The position numbers were made by a program, and so were the translations under genes. Below the pieces are notes generated by a model, which was given only the letters and a program-made list of their open reading frames with translations, did no database searches and was not told the DNA's origin. From NCBI RefSeq assembly GCF_002077695.1, contig NZ_MWUE01000007.1, forward strand, positions 1 through 64,000: a stretch of DNA of 64,000 bases. Direction: 5' to 3'. The DNA is from Pantoea latae (GTDB lineage Bacteria; Pseudomonadota; Gammaproteobacteria; Enterobacterales; Enterobacteriaceae). Within the stretch, counting starts at the first letter, position 1, and each line of letters starts with the position of its first letter. Shown one piece after another: positions 26,010-37,827 of this stretch.

Positions 26010-27296
26010 GTGAGCATGGACAAATTACGCGAACTTAAACGGACAAAACGTCTGGCGCTCGGCCTGCTGCTGCTGGCCGCCGCCATCTTTATCACCACGC
26101 TTTTTCTGCCGCCTGGCTTCTGGGTGAGCGGCGTGAAGGCGATTGCTGAAGCGGCGATGGTCGGCGCGCTGGCGGACTGGTTCGCCGTGGTGGCGCTGTT
26201 TCGCCGCGTGCCGGTGCCCTTTATCTCGCGCCATACGGCGATTATTCCGCGCAATAAAGATCGCATCGGCGACAATCTCGGCCGCTTCGTGCAGGAGAAG
26301 TTTCTCGACACCGATTCGCTGCTGGCGTTGATCCGCCGCCACGATCCGGCGCAGCTGCTGGCGCAGTGGCTTAACGCGCCGGGCAACGCCGACCGCATCG
26401 GGCGCCATCTGCTGCAGGTGATGCGCGGCTTTCTCGATCTTACCGACGACGCGCGTATTCAGAACTTTATGCGCCGCGCGGTACATCGCGCCATCGACAA
26501 GGTCGATCTGTCGCAGACCAGCGCGGTGCTGCTGGAGAGCCTGACCAAAAACAACCGCCATCAGGAGCTGCTCGACGCGGCGATCGATCAGCTGCTGCGC
26601 CTGCTGCACAAGCCCGCCACGCGCGACTTTATCGCCATGCAGATTGTGCGCTGGCTGAAGCGCGAGCATCCCATTAAGGCGAAGATGCTGCCGACCGAAT
26701 GGCTGGGCGAGCACAGCGCGGAGCTGGTGGCGAACGCGGTGGATTCAGTGCTCGACGACGTGGCGGCGGATCAGGGTCACGAGCTGCGCCTCGGCTTTAA
26801 CCGCGCGGTGGATCGGCTGATTGAGAAGCTGAAGCACGACCCGGAGATGGCGGCGCGCGCCGAGGAGATTAAGCGCTGGATGAAAGAGGACGCCTCGCTG
26901 AACCGCTATATCGGCGAGCTGTGGAGCGACCTGCGCGCCTGGCTGAAAACCGATCTCAACAGCGAGGATTCGCGCGTGCAGGAGAAGGTGCGCCAGGCGG
27001 CGCTGTGGCTGGGCGAGAACCTGGCGCGCGACGACGCGCTGCGCGCCTCAATGAACCGCCATCTGGAAGACGCCGCGCGCAGCGTTGCGCCGGAGTTCGC
27101 CGCCTTCCTGACGCGTCATATCAGCGATACGGTGAAGAGCTGGGACGCGCGCGATATGTCGCAGCAGATTGAGCTGAACATCGGCAAGGATCTGCAATTT
27201 ATTCGCATCAACGGCACGCTGGTGGGGGGCACCATCGGGCTGATCCTCTACCTGCTGTCGCAGCTTCCGGCGCTGTTGCCGCTGCTGGCGCGTTAA
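26010..27296 (+). CDS. yjiN: DUF445 family membrane protein YjiN
   Basis: A 428-residue protein with one membrane segment near each end (about 16-38 and 404-424) and a long helical, presumably periplasmic or cytoplasmic, middle. The conserved start, [42 protein letters not shown], defines DUF445 and matches E. coli YjiN. Function is unknown. The first possible start is GTG at 26010 and the next ATG is at 26016; the two differ by only two residues. A strong terminator follows at 27317. Confidence 0.88.
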   Translation: MSMDKLRELKRTKRLALGLLLLAAAIFITTLFLPPGFWVSGVKAIAEAAMVGALADWFAVVALFRRVPVPFISRHTAIIPRNKDRIGDNLGRFVQEKFLDTDSLLALIRRHDPAQLLAQWLNAPGNADRIGRHLLQVMRGFLDLTDDARIQNFMRRAVHRAIDKVDLSQTSAVLLESLTKNNRHQELLDAAIDQLLRLLHKPATRDFIAMQIVRWLKREHPIKAKMLPTEWLGEHSAELVANAVDSVLDDVAADQGHELRLGFNRAVDRLIEKLKHDPEMAARAEEIKRWMKEDASLNRYIGELWSDLRAWLKTDLNSEDSRVQEKVRQAALWLGENLARDDALRASMNRHLEDAARSVAPEFAAFLTRHISDTVKSWDARDMSQQIELNIGKDLQFIRINGTLVGGTIGLILYLLSQLPALLPLLAR

Positions 27297-27316
27297 AACC
27301 ACTCAAGGCTCAGACA

Positions 27317-27347
27317 GAACCCGCTTTTTAAGGCGGGTTCTTTTATT
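27317..27347 (+). terminator. yjiN terminator
   Basis: GAACCCGC (27317-27324), an 8-base loop, GCGGGTTC (27333-27340) and then TTTTATT, 20 bp past the yjiN stop. It separates yjiN from the convergent Rpn gene. Confidence 0.88.
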
Positions 27348-27380
27348 GTGTTGATCGGTGTGGAGTACGGCTCAGGACGG

Positions 27381-28271
27381 TTACTGGTCGCCGAGGCGGT
27401 CTAGTTCTTCTTCCGTCAGCCCGGTCGCCTGCAAGATCGTGTCGCGCGGCAGCTGCATTTTCAGCAGGCTGCGCGCGACTTCCAGTTTGCCCTCAAGCTT
27501 GCCCTTTAGCTCGCCTTCCTGCTTAAGCTGTTCTGCAATTGTCATCAGTGGGACCTCCTGTTGCGGCATCCGCTGTGCCAGTTCTTGAACAAAGGCGCTG
27601 GCGTCTGTGGTTTCGCCTGCCTGAATAATATAGTTTACCAGCGATGGTGTTTGTGATGAAGATTTGTCCGCCTGCCAGGCGGCTACCAGCAGGTCCATGA
27701 TCTCCGCTAAATCGCGCTGGCGAATATGTTTTTGCAGCAGCGTCAGCGCTGCCATACGACGATGCTGCACGATTTCATCATCAGGAATGACGGTGACGTC
27801 GACCAGCGGAAAAGCCTTGCCGTAAAGCACGGCGGCCAGCGCCGGGTCGGCGAACCCGTCCAGCCAGCAGGTTGACCAGGGATAAGGGCTGCGCTGACCG
27901 GCGTAAAACAGCACCGGTATTACCAGCGGCAGCGTCTTATGTCCGGCGTCGAGGTGACGCTTCATCGCCGCCACCGCGTAGCGCAGCAGCCGAAACGCCA
28001 TCTGTTTGTCCGGCGTCGACTGGTGCTCAATCAGCACCTGCACATAGCCGTCGCCGCCGCCGCGGGTTTTCATGCTGTAGAGCACGTCGCTGAAATAAGG
28101 GCGCAGATCATCTTCCACGAAAGAGCCGGAGGCCAGCCTGAGCGTGCTGAGGTCACAGAGCGCAAGGAGCTGAGGCGGAAGGTGGATTTCCATAAAGTCG
28201 CGCGCCACGTCCGGCTGGCTGAGAAGCTGGCGGAAGACGGCGTCGTGCGGGGTCGGCGTGCTCTTCTTCAT
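27381..28271 (-). CDS. Rpn family recombination-promoting nuclease (Transposase_31)
   Basis: A 296-residue PD-(D/E)xK nuclease of the RpnA/YhgA family, enzymes that nick or cut DNA and promote RecA-independent recombination. The N-terminal signature TPHDAVFRQLLSQP and the catalytic residues D62 (FSDVLY) and E82/Q84 (LIEHQS) are present. The C-terminal part ends in an ELKGKLEGKLEVARSLL repeat followed by a helix, the variable tail typical of this family. Length is normal and no frameshift is visible. The lower-GC stretch around 27580-27700 hints at horizontal history. It sits alone between yjiN and lptG, a place where E. coli has other genes. Confidence 0.88.
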   Translation of the reverse strand: MKKSTPTPHDAVFRQLLSQPDVARDFMEIHLPPQLLALCDLSTLRLASGSFVEDDLRPYFSDVLYSMKTRGGGDGYVQVLIEHQSTPDKQMAFRLLRYAVAAMKRHLDAGHKTLPLVIPVLFYAGQRSPYPWSTCWLDGFADPALAAVLYGKAFPLVDVTVIPDDEIVQHRRMAALTLLQKHIRQRDLAEIMDLLVAAWQADKSSSQTPSLVNYIIQAGETTDASAFVQELAQRMPQQEVPLMTIAEQLKQEGELKGKLEGKLEVARSLLKMQLPRDTILQATGLTEEELDRLGDQ

Positions 28272-28340
28272 CTTTCCTGACTCTGAAAAAAACCCGCACA
28301 GAGCCTGGCATAGCTGAGAAAAACAGTCATTAGCGACACC

Positions 28341-28404
28341 GGTAAAAGCTACCGTTTTTCATCGAGTTATAAGAGAGAGGCCGCAATTTGCGGCCTCATT
28401 TTTG
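28341..28404 (+). terminator. Two plus-strand terminator-like hairpins
   Basis: CGGTA-AAAGC-TACCG followed by TTTTT (about 28340-28359) and GAGGCCGC-AATTT-GCGGCCTC followed by ATTTTTG (28377-28404). Both carry their T-run on the plus strand, yet the genes on either side (the Rpn gene and lptG) run on the minus strand. The second hairpin may still act for lptG in reverse, but with little U-run. Confidence 0.6.
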
Positions 28405-28425
28405 CTTCTAAGTTATTGCCCGGAC

Positions 28426-29502
28426 TTAACGCCGCTTAACCAGCAGGAACAGGCTAATGGCGAAGAACGCGGCGCTGGGCAGGATCGCGCCCATTACAGG
28501 CGGCAGGCCGTAGACCAGGCTCAGCGGGCCGAAAATCTGGTCCAGCACGTAGAACAGGAAGCCAAAGCTGATGCCGGTCACCACGCGCACGCCCATCGAC
28601 ACGCTGCGCAGCGGGCCGAAGATAAACGACAGCGCCATCAGCATCATCACCGCCACCGACAGCGGCTGGAAGATCTTGCTCCACATATTGAGACGGTAAC
28701 GCCCAGACTCCTGGCCGCTCTGCTTCAGGTACTTGCTGTAGTTGTAGAGGCCGCGAATCGACAGCGCGTCGGGATCGAGCGCCACCACGCCGAGCTTGTC
28801 CGGCGTCAGGTTGGTTTTCCATTCGCCGCTCAGGCTCTGCGAGCCGCTGATCTGTTTGGCATCGTTCAGGTCCGACTCATCCACCTGCGCCAGGTTCCAG
28901 CGTTTGTTCGCCTGATCCCAGGTGGCGCTGGCGGCGTAGCGCACGCTCTTCAGACGACGGTCGTCGCTGAAGTGATAGATGCTGACGCCGTCGAGCTGGT
29001 TGTCGCCGCGCACCCGCTCGATATAGATAAAGTTATTGCCGTCTTTCGCCCACAGGCCGTTCTGCGTCGACACCAGCGCGCCGCCGTAGAGCTGCGTGGC
29101 GCGGTAGTTGCGCGCCATCTGCTCGCCCGCCGGCGCGAGAAACTCGCCGATGGCCATGGTTAACAGCACCAGCGGGATGGCGGTTTTCATCACCGACAGC
29201 GCCACCTGCATGCGGGTGAAGCCCGCCGCCTGCATCACCACCAGCTCGCTGCGCTGTGCCAGGGTGCCCAGGCCGAGCAGCGCGCCGAGCAGCGCCGCCA
29301 TCGGGAAGAAGATCTCAATATCCTTCGGCACGCTGAGCAGCGTGTAGTAGCCAGCGGCGAGCGCGGTATAGGCGCCCTGCCCGGTTTTACGCAGCTGATC
29401 GACAAACTTGATGATGCCGGAGAGCGACACCAGCATGAACAGCGTCATCATGATGGTGTTGAAAATGGTTTTACCGATATAACGGTCGAGAACGCGAAAC
29501 AT
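28426..29502 (-). CDS. lptG: LPS export permease LptG
   Basis: The inner-membrane permease of the LptB2FG transporter, which extracts lipopolysaccharide from the inner membrane and feeds the Lpt bridge. The 358-residue protein aligns along its length with E. coli LptG: the VLDRYIGKTIF start, the FMLVSLSGIIKFVDQL first helix, the AQRSELVVMQAAGFTRMQVA coupling helix that contacts LptB, and a C-terminal block of three helices. The track of sense codons runs 20 codons further upstream, but ATG 29502 matches the family and overlaps the lptF stop by one base (TGATG), giving translational coupling. Confidence 0.96.
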   Translation of the reverse strand: MFRVLDRYIGKTIFNTIMMTLFMLVSLSGIIKFVDQLRKTGQGAYTALAAGYYTLLSVPKDIEIFFPMAALLGALLGLGTLAQRSELVVMQAAGFTRMQVALSVMKTAIPLVLLTMAIGEFLAPAGEQMARNYRATQLYGGALVSTQNGLWAKDGNNFIYIERVRGDNQLDGVSIYHFSDDRRLKSVRYAASATWDQANKRWNLAQVDESDLNDAKQISGSQSLSGEWKTNLTPDKLGVVALDPDALSIRGLYNYSKYLKQSGQESGRYRLNMWSKIFQPLSVAVMMLMALSFIFGPLRSVSMGVRVVTGISFGFLFYVLDQIFGPLSLVYGLPPVMGAILPSAAFFAISLFLLVKRR

Positions 29503-30602
29503 CAGACGGAACCTCCGCGGCTGAAGCGGGCGCGCACGCGGCGCATCGGCACCGTATCCCACAGGTTAAGCGCTACTGCCAGCAGCAGATAGCTGATATT
29601 CACCACCCACATCCAGATCGCCGGATCGAGCCGCCCTTTCGCCGCGTTCGACTTCAGCGAGCTTTGCAGCAGGAAGAAGATCAGATAGAGCAGCATCGCG
29701 GGCAGCATCGACAGCACGCGGCCCTGACGCGGGTTGACCACGCTCAACGGCACCACCATCAGCGCCATTACCAGCACCGAGAAGATCAGCGTAAAGCGCC
29801 AGTGCAGCTCCGAGCGGAACGCCGGCGTGTCGTTGCTGAGCAGCGTGGTCAGGTCGGACTGCTCGGCGTCGTTGGGATCGAGCGTCGCCTCTTTATAGCC
29901 CACGCGCGCCTGATAGTTGGTGAAGTCGGTAATACGGAAGTCGCGCAGCATCGCCGTGCCTTCAAAGCGCGTGCCCTTATCCAGCGTCACCACCTGAGAG
30001 CCGTCTTTACGCTGCTCCATATGGCCGCTGTCCGCCAGCACCACCGACGGCCGCGCGTTGCCTTTGGCGCGCAGCTGCGCCAGGAAAACGTTGCCGAACT
30101 GGTTGCCCTTGACGTTTTCGATAAACAGCACCGAATTACCGTCGCTGGAACTCTGGAACTGTCCGGCCGCCAGCGCCGCCGCGCCAGGGTTGGCTTTGGC
30201 GTTTTGCGTCACCTCGTCCTGATAGCGCGAGGACCAGGGGCCAAGCCAGATAACGTTGACCGCCGCCACGATAGAGGTGAGCAGCATCAGCACCATCGCC
30301 GCCTTCACCAGTACGCTTTTGCCCAGGCCGCAGGCATGCATCACGGTGATTTCGCTGTCGGTGTAAAGCTTGCCCAGCGTCATCAGGATCGCCAGAAACA
30401 GGCTTAACGGCAGAATAAGTTGTGCCATTTCAGGCACGCCAAGCCCTAACAGAGTCAGAACGAGATTTGTTGGGATTTCGCCGTCCACCGCAGCCCCTAA
30501 AATCCGCACTAACTTCTGACAAAAGAAGATAAGCAGCAGGATGAAAAGGATAGCCAGCTGGCTTTTGAGCGTTTCCCGAACCAGATATCTAATGATGATC
30601 AC
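29502..30602 (-). CDS. lptF: LPS export permease LptF
   Basis: The second permease subunit of LptB2FG, 366 residues. It has the IIIRYLVRETLKSQLAILF start, six membrane helices, a periplasmic jelly-roll domain in the middle (about 110-260), and a coupling segment DSEITVMHACGLGK like that of LptG. It is the first gene of the lptFG operon, stop overlapping the lptG start. It is transcribed away from pepA across a 257-bp shared upstream region, the same arrangement as in E. coli. Confidence 0.96.
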   Translation of the reverse strand: MIIIRYLVRETLKSQLAILFILLLIFFCQKLVRILGAAVDGEIPTNLVLTLLGLGVPEMAQLILPLSLFLAILMTLGKLYTDSEITVMHACGLGKSVLVKAAMVLMLLTSIVAAVNVIWLGPWSSRYQDEVTQNAKANPGAAALAAGQFQSSSDGNSVLFIENVKGNQFGNVFLAQLRAKGNARPSVVLADSGHMEQRKDGSQVVTLDKGTRFEGTAMLRDFRITDFTNYQARVGYKEATLDPNDAEQSDLTTLLSNDTPAFRSELHWRFTLIFSVLVMALMVVPLSVVNPRQGRVLSMLPAMLLYLIFFLLQSSLKSNAAKGRLDPAIWMWVVNISYLLLAVALNLWDTVPMRRVRARFSRGGSV

Positions 30603-30844
30603 GCTTAGTACGCCTGTGATAACTTGTCTTTTTGCAGGAAAATCGCTAGTTTCAACGCTTATTAGCCATTTTTCTTCATCAATGGCCTGCGTCGCAGCTA
30701 AAATGGTATGACAAATGCGTCAGGGTGGTGAAAATTAACGCATTGCCACACTAAACGTAGTTCGAACGCTGATTACCAACAAACTTTTATCCTCTGTGGT
30801 AACAAGCGGACCATTCTAGCGACAGCCGCGGCCGTTGTCTTTAA

Positions 30845-32371
<1,527 letters not shown>

Positions 32372-32379
32372 GCCTCGCT

Positions 32380-32405
32380 GCGCGCCGCTTCATCAGGCGG
32401 CGCGC
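32380..32405 (+). terminator. Hairpin after pepA
   Basis: GCGCGCCGC (32380-32388) pairs with GCGGCGCGC (32397-32405), right after the pepA stop. There is no real T-run, so it may be an attenuating hairpin or mRNA-stabilising structure and not a terminator. Confidence 0.35.
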
Positions 32406-32506
32406 ATTGATGTAGACCACCGTCGACGCCATATCTCTCTCATCGGGAAGTGCTAGCGCGCGCCTTAGCTGGTAATATCGTCACCTCTCACCCACAAGGC
32501 CTTTCC

Positions 32507-32965
32507 ATGAAAAACGCAACCTTCTACGTAATGGAATCGGACTCGCACAGCGACGAGCTGAGCGCCATTGAGGCGCTGGTATGCGATCTGGCGGAAACGC
32601 GCTGGCGGGCGGGCAAACGCATTTTGATCGCCTGTGAAAACGAACAGCAGGCCATTCGCCTCGACGAGGCGCTGTGGCAGCGTCCGGCCAACGCCTTCGT
32701 GCCGCACAATCTGGCGGGCGAAGGGCCGCGCTACGGCGCGCCGGTCGAGCTGGCCTGGCCGCAGCGTCGCGGCAGCTCGCCGCGCGATCTGCTGATCAGC
32801 CTGCTGCCGCAGTTTGCAGATTTTGCTACTGCTTTCCATGAAGTGATAGACTTCGTACCCTACGAAGAGTCTCAGAAACAGCTGGCGCGCGACCGCTATA
32901 AAGCGTACCGCAGCGTTGGTTTCCAATTGAATACGGCCACGCCGCCGCAGCCGCAAACGACATAG
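32507..32965 (+). CDS. holC: DNA polymerase III subunit chi, HolC
   Basis: The chi subunit of the clamp-loader complex, which links the polymerase III holoenzyme to single-strand binding protein. The protein is 152 residues; typical chi features are the KNATFYV start, a [24 protein letters not shown]ossmann-like segment and VPHNLAGE. The ATG at 32507 matches the family; upstream in-frame codons to 32450 are not conserved. It lies 5 bp before valS and is probably co-transcribed with it, as in E. coli. Confidence 0.95.
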   Translation: MKNATFYVMESDSHSDELSAIEALVCDLAETRWRAGKRILIACENEQQAIRLDEALWQRPANAFVPHNLAGEGPRYGAPVELAWPQRRGSSPRDLLISLLPQFADFATAFHEVIDFVPYEESQKQLARDRYKAYRSVGFQLNTATPPQPQTT

Positions 32966-32970
32966 CAGAA

Positions 32971-35826
32971 ATGGAAAAAACATATAACCCGCAAGATATC
33001 GAGCAGCCGCTTTACGAGCACTGGGAAGAGCAAGGCTATTTCAAGCCTAACGGCGACACCAGTAAGGAAAGCTTCTGCATCATGATCCCGCCGCCGAACG
33101 TCACCGGCAGCCTGCACATGGGTCACGCTTTCCAGCAGACCATCATGGACACCATGATCCGCTACCAGCGCATGCAGGGTAAAAATACGCTGTGGCAGGT
33201 GGGCACCGACCATGCGGGCATCGCCACCCAGATGGTGGTCGAACGCAAGATCGCCGCCGAAGAGGGCAAGACGCGCCAGGATTACGGCCGCGACGCCTTT
33301 ATCGACAAGATCTGGCAGTGGAAGGCGGAATCAGGCGGCACCATTACCCGCCAGATGCGTCGCCTCGGCAACTCCGTGGACTGGGAGCGCGAGCGCTTCA
33401 CCATGGACGACGGCCTCTCTAATGCGGTGAAAGAGGTGTTTGTTCGCCTGCATAAAGAGAACCTGATCTACCGCGGCAAACGCCTGGTGAACTGGGATCC
33501 GAAACTGCGCACCGCGATTTCCGATCTGGAAGTGGAAAACCGCGAGAGCAAAGGCTCGATGTGGCATATCCGCTATCCGCTGGCGGACGGCGTGAAAACC
33601 GCCGAAGGCAAAGATTATCTGGTGGTCGCCACCACGCGTCCGGAAACCCTGCTGGGCGATACCGGCGTGGCGGTCAACCCGGAAGATCCGCGCTACAAAG
33701 ATCTGATCGGCAAAGAGGTGATGCTGCCGCTGGTGAACCGCCGCATTCCCATCGTCGGCGACGAGCACGCCGACATGGAAAAAGGCACCGGCTGCGTGAA
33801 AATCACCCCGGCGCACGACTTCAACGACTATGAAGTCGGCCGTCGCCACAAGCTGCCGATGATCAATATTCTGACCTTTGACGGCGATATCCGCGAGCGC
33901 GCCCAGGTGTACGACACCAACGGCGAAGTCAGCGACGCCTGCTCGGACGAGATCCCGGCCGCCTTCCAGAAAATGGAGCGTTTTGCCGCGCGTAAGGCGA
34001 TTGTCGCCGCCGTGGACGAACTCGGCCTGCTGGACGAGATCAAACCGCATGACCTGACCGTGCCTTACGGCGATCGCGGCGGCGTGGTGATCGAGCCGAT
34101 GCTGACCGATCAGTGGTACGTGCGTACCGCGCCGCTGGCGAAAGTCGCGGTCGAAGCGGTCGAGAACGGCGATATCCAGTTTGTGCCGAAGCAGTATGAA
34201 AACATGTACTTCTCCTGGATGCGCGACATTCAGGACTGGTGCATCTCGCGCCAGCTGTGGTGGGGCCACCGCATTCCGGCGTGGTACGACAACGACGGCA
34301 ATGTCTATGTCGGCCGCAGCGAAGAGGAAGTGCGCAGCGAGAACAACCTGGGCGCGGACGTGGCGCTGCGTCAGGACGACGACGTGCTCGACACCTGGTT
34401 CTCCTCTGGGCTGTGGACCTTCTCCACGCTCGGCTGGCCGGAGAACACCGAGGCGCTGCGTCAGTTCCACCCGACCAGCGTGCTGGTGAGCGGCTTTGAC
34501 ATTATCTTCTTCTGGATCGCCCGCATGATCATGCTGACCATGCATTTCCTCAAAGATGAGGACGGCAAGCCGCAGGTGCCGTTTAAGACCGTCTATATGA
34601 CCGGTCTGATCCGCGACGAAGAAGGCCAGAAGATGTCGAAATCCAAAGGCAACGTTATCGACCCGCTGGATATGGTCGACGGCATCTCGCTGGAGGATCT
34701 GCTGGAGAAGCGTACCGGCAACATGATGCAGCCGCAGCTGGCGGAGAAGATCCGCAAGCGCACCGAGAAGCAGTTCCCGGACGGCATTGAGCCGTCAGGC
34801 ACCGACGCGCTGCGCTTTACCCTGGCGGCGCTCGCCTCGACCGGCCGCGATATCAACTGGGATATGAAGCGCCTGGAAGGCTACCGCAACTTCTGCAACA
34901 AGCTGTGGAACGCCAGCCGCTTCGTGCTGATGAACACCGAAGATCAGGATTGCGGTCAGAACGGCGGCGAAATGACGCTGTCGCTGGCGGATCGCTGGAT
35001 CCTCGCCGAGTTCAACAACACGGTGAAAGCGTACCGCGAGGCGCTGGACAGCTATCGCTTCGATATCGCCGCGAATATTCTTTATGACTTCACCTGGAAC
35101 CAGTTCTGCGACTGGTACCTGGAGCTGACCAAGCCGGTGATGAACAACGGCAGCGAAGCGGAGCTGCGCGGCACGCGCAACACGCTGGTGACGGTGCTGG
35201 AAGCGCTGCTGCGCCTCGCCCATCCGATTATTCCGTTTATCACCGAGACCATCTGGCAGCGTGTGAAGGTGCTGAAGAACATCAGCGACGACACCATTAT
35301 GCTGCAGCCTTTCCCGCACTACGACGCGGCGAAAGAGGATGCGGAAGCGATGGCGGATATCGAGTGGATGAAGCAGGCGATCGTCGCGGTGCGTAATATT
35401 CGCGCCGAGATGAATATCGCCCTGAGCAAGCCGCTCGACGTGCTGCTGCGCGACTGCTCGCCGGCGGCGCTGCGTCGTGTGGAAGCGAACCGCACCTTCC
35501 TGTCGCGCCTGGCGCGTCTGGAAAGCCTGACTATTCTGCCAGCAGGCGAGAAAGGCCCGGTTTCCGTGACCAAAATCGTCGAAGGCGCCGAGCTGCTGAT
35601 CCCGATGGCAGGCCTGGTGGACAAGGCGGCGGAGCTGGATCGTCTGGCGAAAGAGCTGGGCAAGCTCGACGTCGAAATCGAGAAGATTCAGGTCAAGCTG
35701 GCGAATGAAGGCTTCGTTTCGCGCGCGCCGGAAGCGGTGGTGGCGAAAGAGCGCGAGCGCGTCGCCGAGCTGGAGCAGTCGAAAGCGAAACTGATTGAAC
35801 AGCAGGCAGTGATTGCGGCATTGTAA
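32971..35826 (+). CDS. valS: Valyl-tRNA synthetase
   Basis: A class I aminoacyl-tRNA synthetase charging tRNA-Val, 951 residues as in E. coli. The HIGH-type motif is HMGH (49-52) in [13 protein letters not shown], and KMSKS is at 554-558. The editing (CP1) domain lies between (about 190-330, with the [10 protein letters not shown] motif). The C-terminal coiled coil (about 880-951) binds tRNA. It is co-transcribed with holC and ends at a strong terminator. Confidence 0.98.
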   Translation: MEKTYNPQDIEQPLYEHWEEQGYFKPNGDTSKESFCIMIPPPNVTGSLHMGHAFQQTIMDTMIRYQRMQGKNTLWQVGTDHAGIATQMVVERKIAAEEGKTRQDYGRDAFIDKIWQWKAESGGTITRQMRRLGNSVDWERERFTMDDGLSNAVKEVFVRLHKENLIYRGKRLVNWDPKLRTAISDLEVENRESKGSMWHIRYPLADGVKTAEGKDYLVVATTRPETLLGDTGVAVNPEDPRYKDLIGKEVMLPLVNRRIPIVGDEHADMEKGTGCVKITPAHDFNDYEVGRRHKLPMINILTFDGDIRERAQVYDTNGEVSDACSDEIPAAFQKMERFAARKAIVAAVDELGLLDEIKPHDLTVPYGDRGGVVIEPMLTDQWYVRTAPLAKVAVEAVENGDIQFVPKQYENMYFSWMRDIQDWCISRQLWWGHRIPAWYDNDGNVYVGRSEEEVRSENNLGADVALRQDDDVLDTWFSSGLWTFSTLGWPENTEALRQFHPTSVLVSGFDIIFFWIARMIMLTMHFLKDEDGKPQVPFKTVYMTGLIRDEEGQKMSKSKGNVIDPLDMVDGISLEDLLEKRTGNMMQPQLAEKIRKRTEKQFPDGIEPSGTDALRFTLAALASTGRDINWDMKRLEGYRNFCNKLWNASRFVLMNTEDQDCGQNGGEMTLSLADRWILAEFNNTVKAYREALDSYRFDIAANILYDFTWNQFCDWYLELTKPVMNNGSEAELRGTRNTLVTVLEALLRLAHPIIPFITETIWQRVKVLKNISDDTIMLQPFPHYDAAKEDAEAMADIEWMKQAIVAVRNIRAEMNIALSKPLDVLLRDCSPAALRRVEANRTFLSRLARLESLTILPAGEKGPVSVTKIVEGAELLIPMAGLVDKAAELDRLAKELGKLDVEIEKIQVKLANEGFVSRAPEAVVAKERERVAELEQSKAKLIEQQAVIAAL

Positions 35827-35851
35827 GCGTCTGAGTCTGACAGCATAAAAA

Positions 35852-35880
35852 AAAGCCGGGCTTGCCCGGCTTTCTTATTT
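35852..35880 (+). terminator. valS terminator
   Basis: AAAGCCGGGC (35852-35861), a TT loop and GCCCGGCTTT (35864-35873), followed by CTTATTT. Confidence 0.9.
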
Positions 35881-35894
35881 AACCGGAAAAGATT

Positions 35895-36401
35895 ATGACG
35901 ACTTCAGCATTGCGGCTCGCGCTTCAGCTGCGCCCTATCAGCGCCGCCGACAATCCCTATATCGCTCAGGTGATCCGCGCCGTCTCGGCTGAGTTCGGCC
36001 TGACCGCCGACAAAGGCTATACCGTGGCCGATCCGCAGCTCGACAGCCTGTATGAACTCTACAGCGCCGAGCACAGCGCCTACTGGGTGGTGGAGCATCA
36101 GGGAAAAGTGGTGGGCGGCGGCGGCGTCGCCCCGCTCGCCTGCAGCGCGCCCGATATCTGCGAGCTGCAGAAGATGTACTTCCTGCCGGAGGTGCGTGGC
36201 TTCGGCGTGGCGCGCGAGCTGGCGCTGCGTGCTATGGAGCATGCGCGCCAGCGCGGCTTCCGCCGCTGCTATCTGGAAACCACCGGCAGCCTGACGCGCG
36301 CCATTAAGCTCTACGAGTCGCTGGGCTTTGAACGCATTAATGAGGTGCTCGGCTGCACCGGCCACGGTGACTGCGAGTACCGCATGCTGAAAGCGCTGTA
36401 A
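35895..36401 (+). CDS. yjgM: GNAT-family N-acetyltransferase YjgM
   Basis: A 168-residue acetyl-CoA-dependent acetyltransferase. The acetyl-CoA loop is seen in [20 protein letters not shown], and the ICELQKMYF and CYLETTGSL strands are typical GNAT elements. It is close to E. coli YjgM over its length, including the [13 protein letters not shown] and [10 protein letters not shown] segments, and keeps the same position next to valS. Its start lies just after the valS terminator. The acceptor substrate is not known from sequence. Confidence 0.92.
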   Translation: MTTSALRLALQLRPISAADNPYIAQVIRAVSAEFGLTADKGYTVADPQLDSLYELYSAEHSAYWVVEHQGKVVGGGGVAPLACSAPDICELQKMYFLPEVRGFGVARELALRAMEHARQRGFRRCYLETTGSLTRAIKLYESLGFERINEVLGCTGHGDCEYRMLKAL

Positions 36402-36415
36402 GCGCGCTTTCGCTG

Positions 36416-37177
36416 TCAGAACGCCGGCACGCCGCTGTGGAAACGCAGCTCCGCGTCCGGCTCGCTAATCAGCTTCGCCTCTGCTTCGCCAATCGCCCGC
36501 ACGCGCGGTGCGATATCCTTCGGCGAGATCTGCGCCGCCAGCGCTAAATAGTCCTGATAGTGACGCGCTTCCGAACGCAGCAGCGAAATATAGAACTTCT
36601 CCAGCTCCTCATCCAGCCAGGGCGCGAGGCTGGCGAAACGCTCGCAGGAGCGCGCCTCGATATAGGCGCCGCAGATCAGCTTGTCCACCAGCGTATCGGG
36701 CTCGTGCGTGGTGATCTCCCGCAGCAGCCCTTTGGCGTAGCGGCTGGAGGTGATCTTGTGATAGGGCAAGCCGCGCGCCTGCATAATTTCCCAGACCTGA
36801 TAAAAGTGGTGCAGCTCTTCTTTAATCAGCAGCACCATTTTCTCCACCAGGTCGTCCGCCCAGGGCAGTTCGTTGCGCACGATAACGCTTTTCGTCAGGC
36901 TCTTATGCGCCTGAATAAACTGGCTGTCGGGCTGCTCGCGGAAAATAAAATCTTCATAGGGTTTCAGCCAGGCGAGGATCGCTTCGCCGCTCGGCTTGTC
37001 GGCAACATATTTGCGGATCAGCCAGGTGGCGGTCTGTGCCGCTTTCAGTTCGCAGACCAGGTGATCGGTCAGCAGCAGCGTCAGGTTTTCCGGCTTGCGC
37101 GCCTCATCAATCCAGGCTTGCGGCGTGCGGCAGAGTAAAAACTGAGTGATGGGTTCAAGCAGCGGTGCGTAGTTCAT
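36416..37177 (-). CDS. miaE: tRNA-(ms2io6A) hydroxylase MiaE
   Basis: A non-heme di-iron monooxygenase that hydroxylates the isopentenyl chain of ms2i6A37 in tRNAs reading U-starting codons, using O2. The 253-residue sequence has the four-helix ferritin-like fold with metal ligands in the ELKAAQTA, EELHHFYQVWE, EARSCERF and EARHYQDY helices (two E-x2-H pairs are visible). It is present in Salmonella and Pantoea relatives but absent from E. coli K-12. It converges on yjgM with a 14-bp gap. Confidence 0.95.
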   Translation of the reverse strand: MNYAPLLEPITQFLLCRTPQAWIDEARKPENLTLLLTDHLVCELKAAQTATWLIRKYVADKPSGEAILAWLKPYEDFIFREQPDSQFIQAHKSLTKSVIVRNELPWADDLVEKMVLLIKEELHHFYQVWEIMQARGLPYHKITSSRYAKGLLREITTHEPDTLVDKLICGAYIEARSCERFASLAPWLDEELEKFYISLLRSEARHYQDYLALAAQISPKDIAPRVRAIGEAEAKLISEPDAELRFHSGVPAF

Positions 37178-37232
37178 GTCAGTTCATAGGGCAGAGAGCG
37201 GAAAGGCGGAGCGCGCGGCTCCGCCCGAAAAA

Positions 37233-37664
37233 TCAGTGGCGGACGCCGGTATCTTCGTCGCCGTCGATAATGTCGCCGTCATCATCATCGTCGTCTTCGT
37301 CTTCCGCATCGGGATCTTCGAAGTAGGTGCCCCAGCCGTCGTAGTCGACGTTGTATTTCCCGACCAGGTTGACCAGCTGCTCAACCTGCACGTCAATCAG
37401 CTCCGGCTTCAGCGCCGACTCACTGAGAATATCGACGCACATCACCGTGGTGCCGTCTTCCAGCTCCAGCTCTTCCGGCTCGGTCACTTCATAGCCCAGC
37501 TTGAACGCATCGACGGCGGCTTTCTCCAGCGAATCGAAGTTGTTGCAGGAGAGATGATGTTCAATGGTATAGAGCGCATCGGGATCGCTGCCATCTTCCA
37601 GCAGCTCATCAATGATCTGACGCGTCTCTTCACGCTGCTCTTCCAGCAATGCTTCATATGCCAT
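37233..37664 (-). CDS. rraB: Ribonuclease E inhibitor RraB
   Basis: A small acidic protein (143 residues) that binds the C-terminal half of RNase E and alters degradosome composition, changing mRNA decay. It has the family start, [34 protein letters not shown], and the acidic tail, [15 protein letters not shown]. It is divergent from argF, sharing an upstream region of about 160 bp that contains the ARG boxes. The start codon is ATG at 37664. Confidence 0.96.
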   Translation of the reverse strand: MAYEALLEEQREETRQIIDELLEDGSDPDALYTIEHHLSCNNFDSLEKAAVDAFKLGYEVTEPEELELEDGTTVMCVDILSESALKPELIDVQVEQLVNLVGKYNVDYDGWGTYFEDPDAEDEDDDDDDGDIIDGDEDTGVRH

Positions 37665-37763
37665 GGCGAATTCCCCTCAGTGTTCGGCAATAAACAAGTA
37701 TTTTCCCACACTGCCCGGCGCGCCACTACTCAAAAGCGAAAGTTTCTTTACGTCGGGGTTGAA

Positions 37764-37802
37764 AATGAATATTCATACGTTTAAATTGAATTTTCATTCA
37801 AT
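37764..37802. promoter_or_regulatory. Tandem ARG boxes (ArgR operator) for argF
   Basis: Two 18-bp boxes 3 bp apart, the standard ArgR spacing. The second (37785-37802) holds a perfect TGAAT-TTTC-ATTCA core. The first (37764-37781) is weaker on its right half (TGAAT-ATTC-ATACG). They lie 26 bp before the argF start, so the arginine-bound ArgR hexamer should block transcription when arginine is plentiful. Confidence 0.88.
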
Positions 37803-37827
37803 CAGAATGGCTGCACTGGAGCCCATT

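Noticed and set aside
33331..34545. Minus-strand open frame of 404 codons over valS
   Set aside because: Shadow of valS; the sense frame is full-length valyl-tRNA synthetase.
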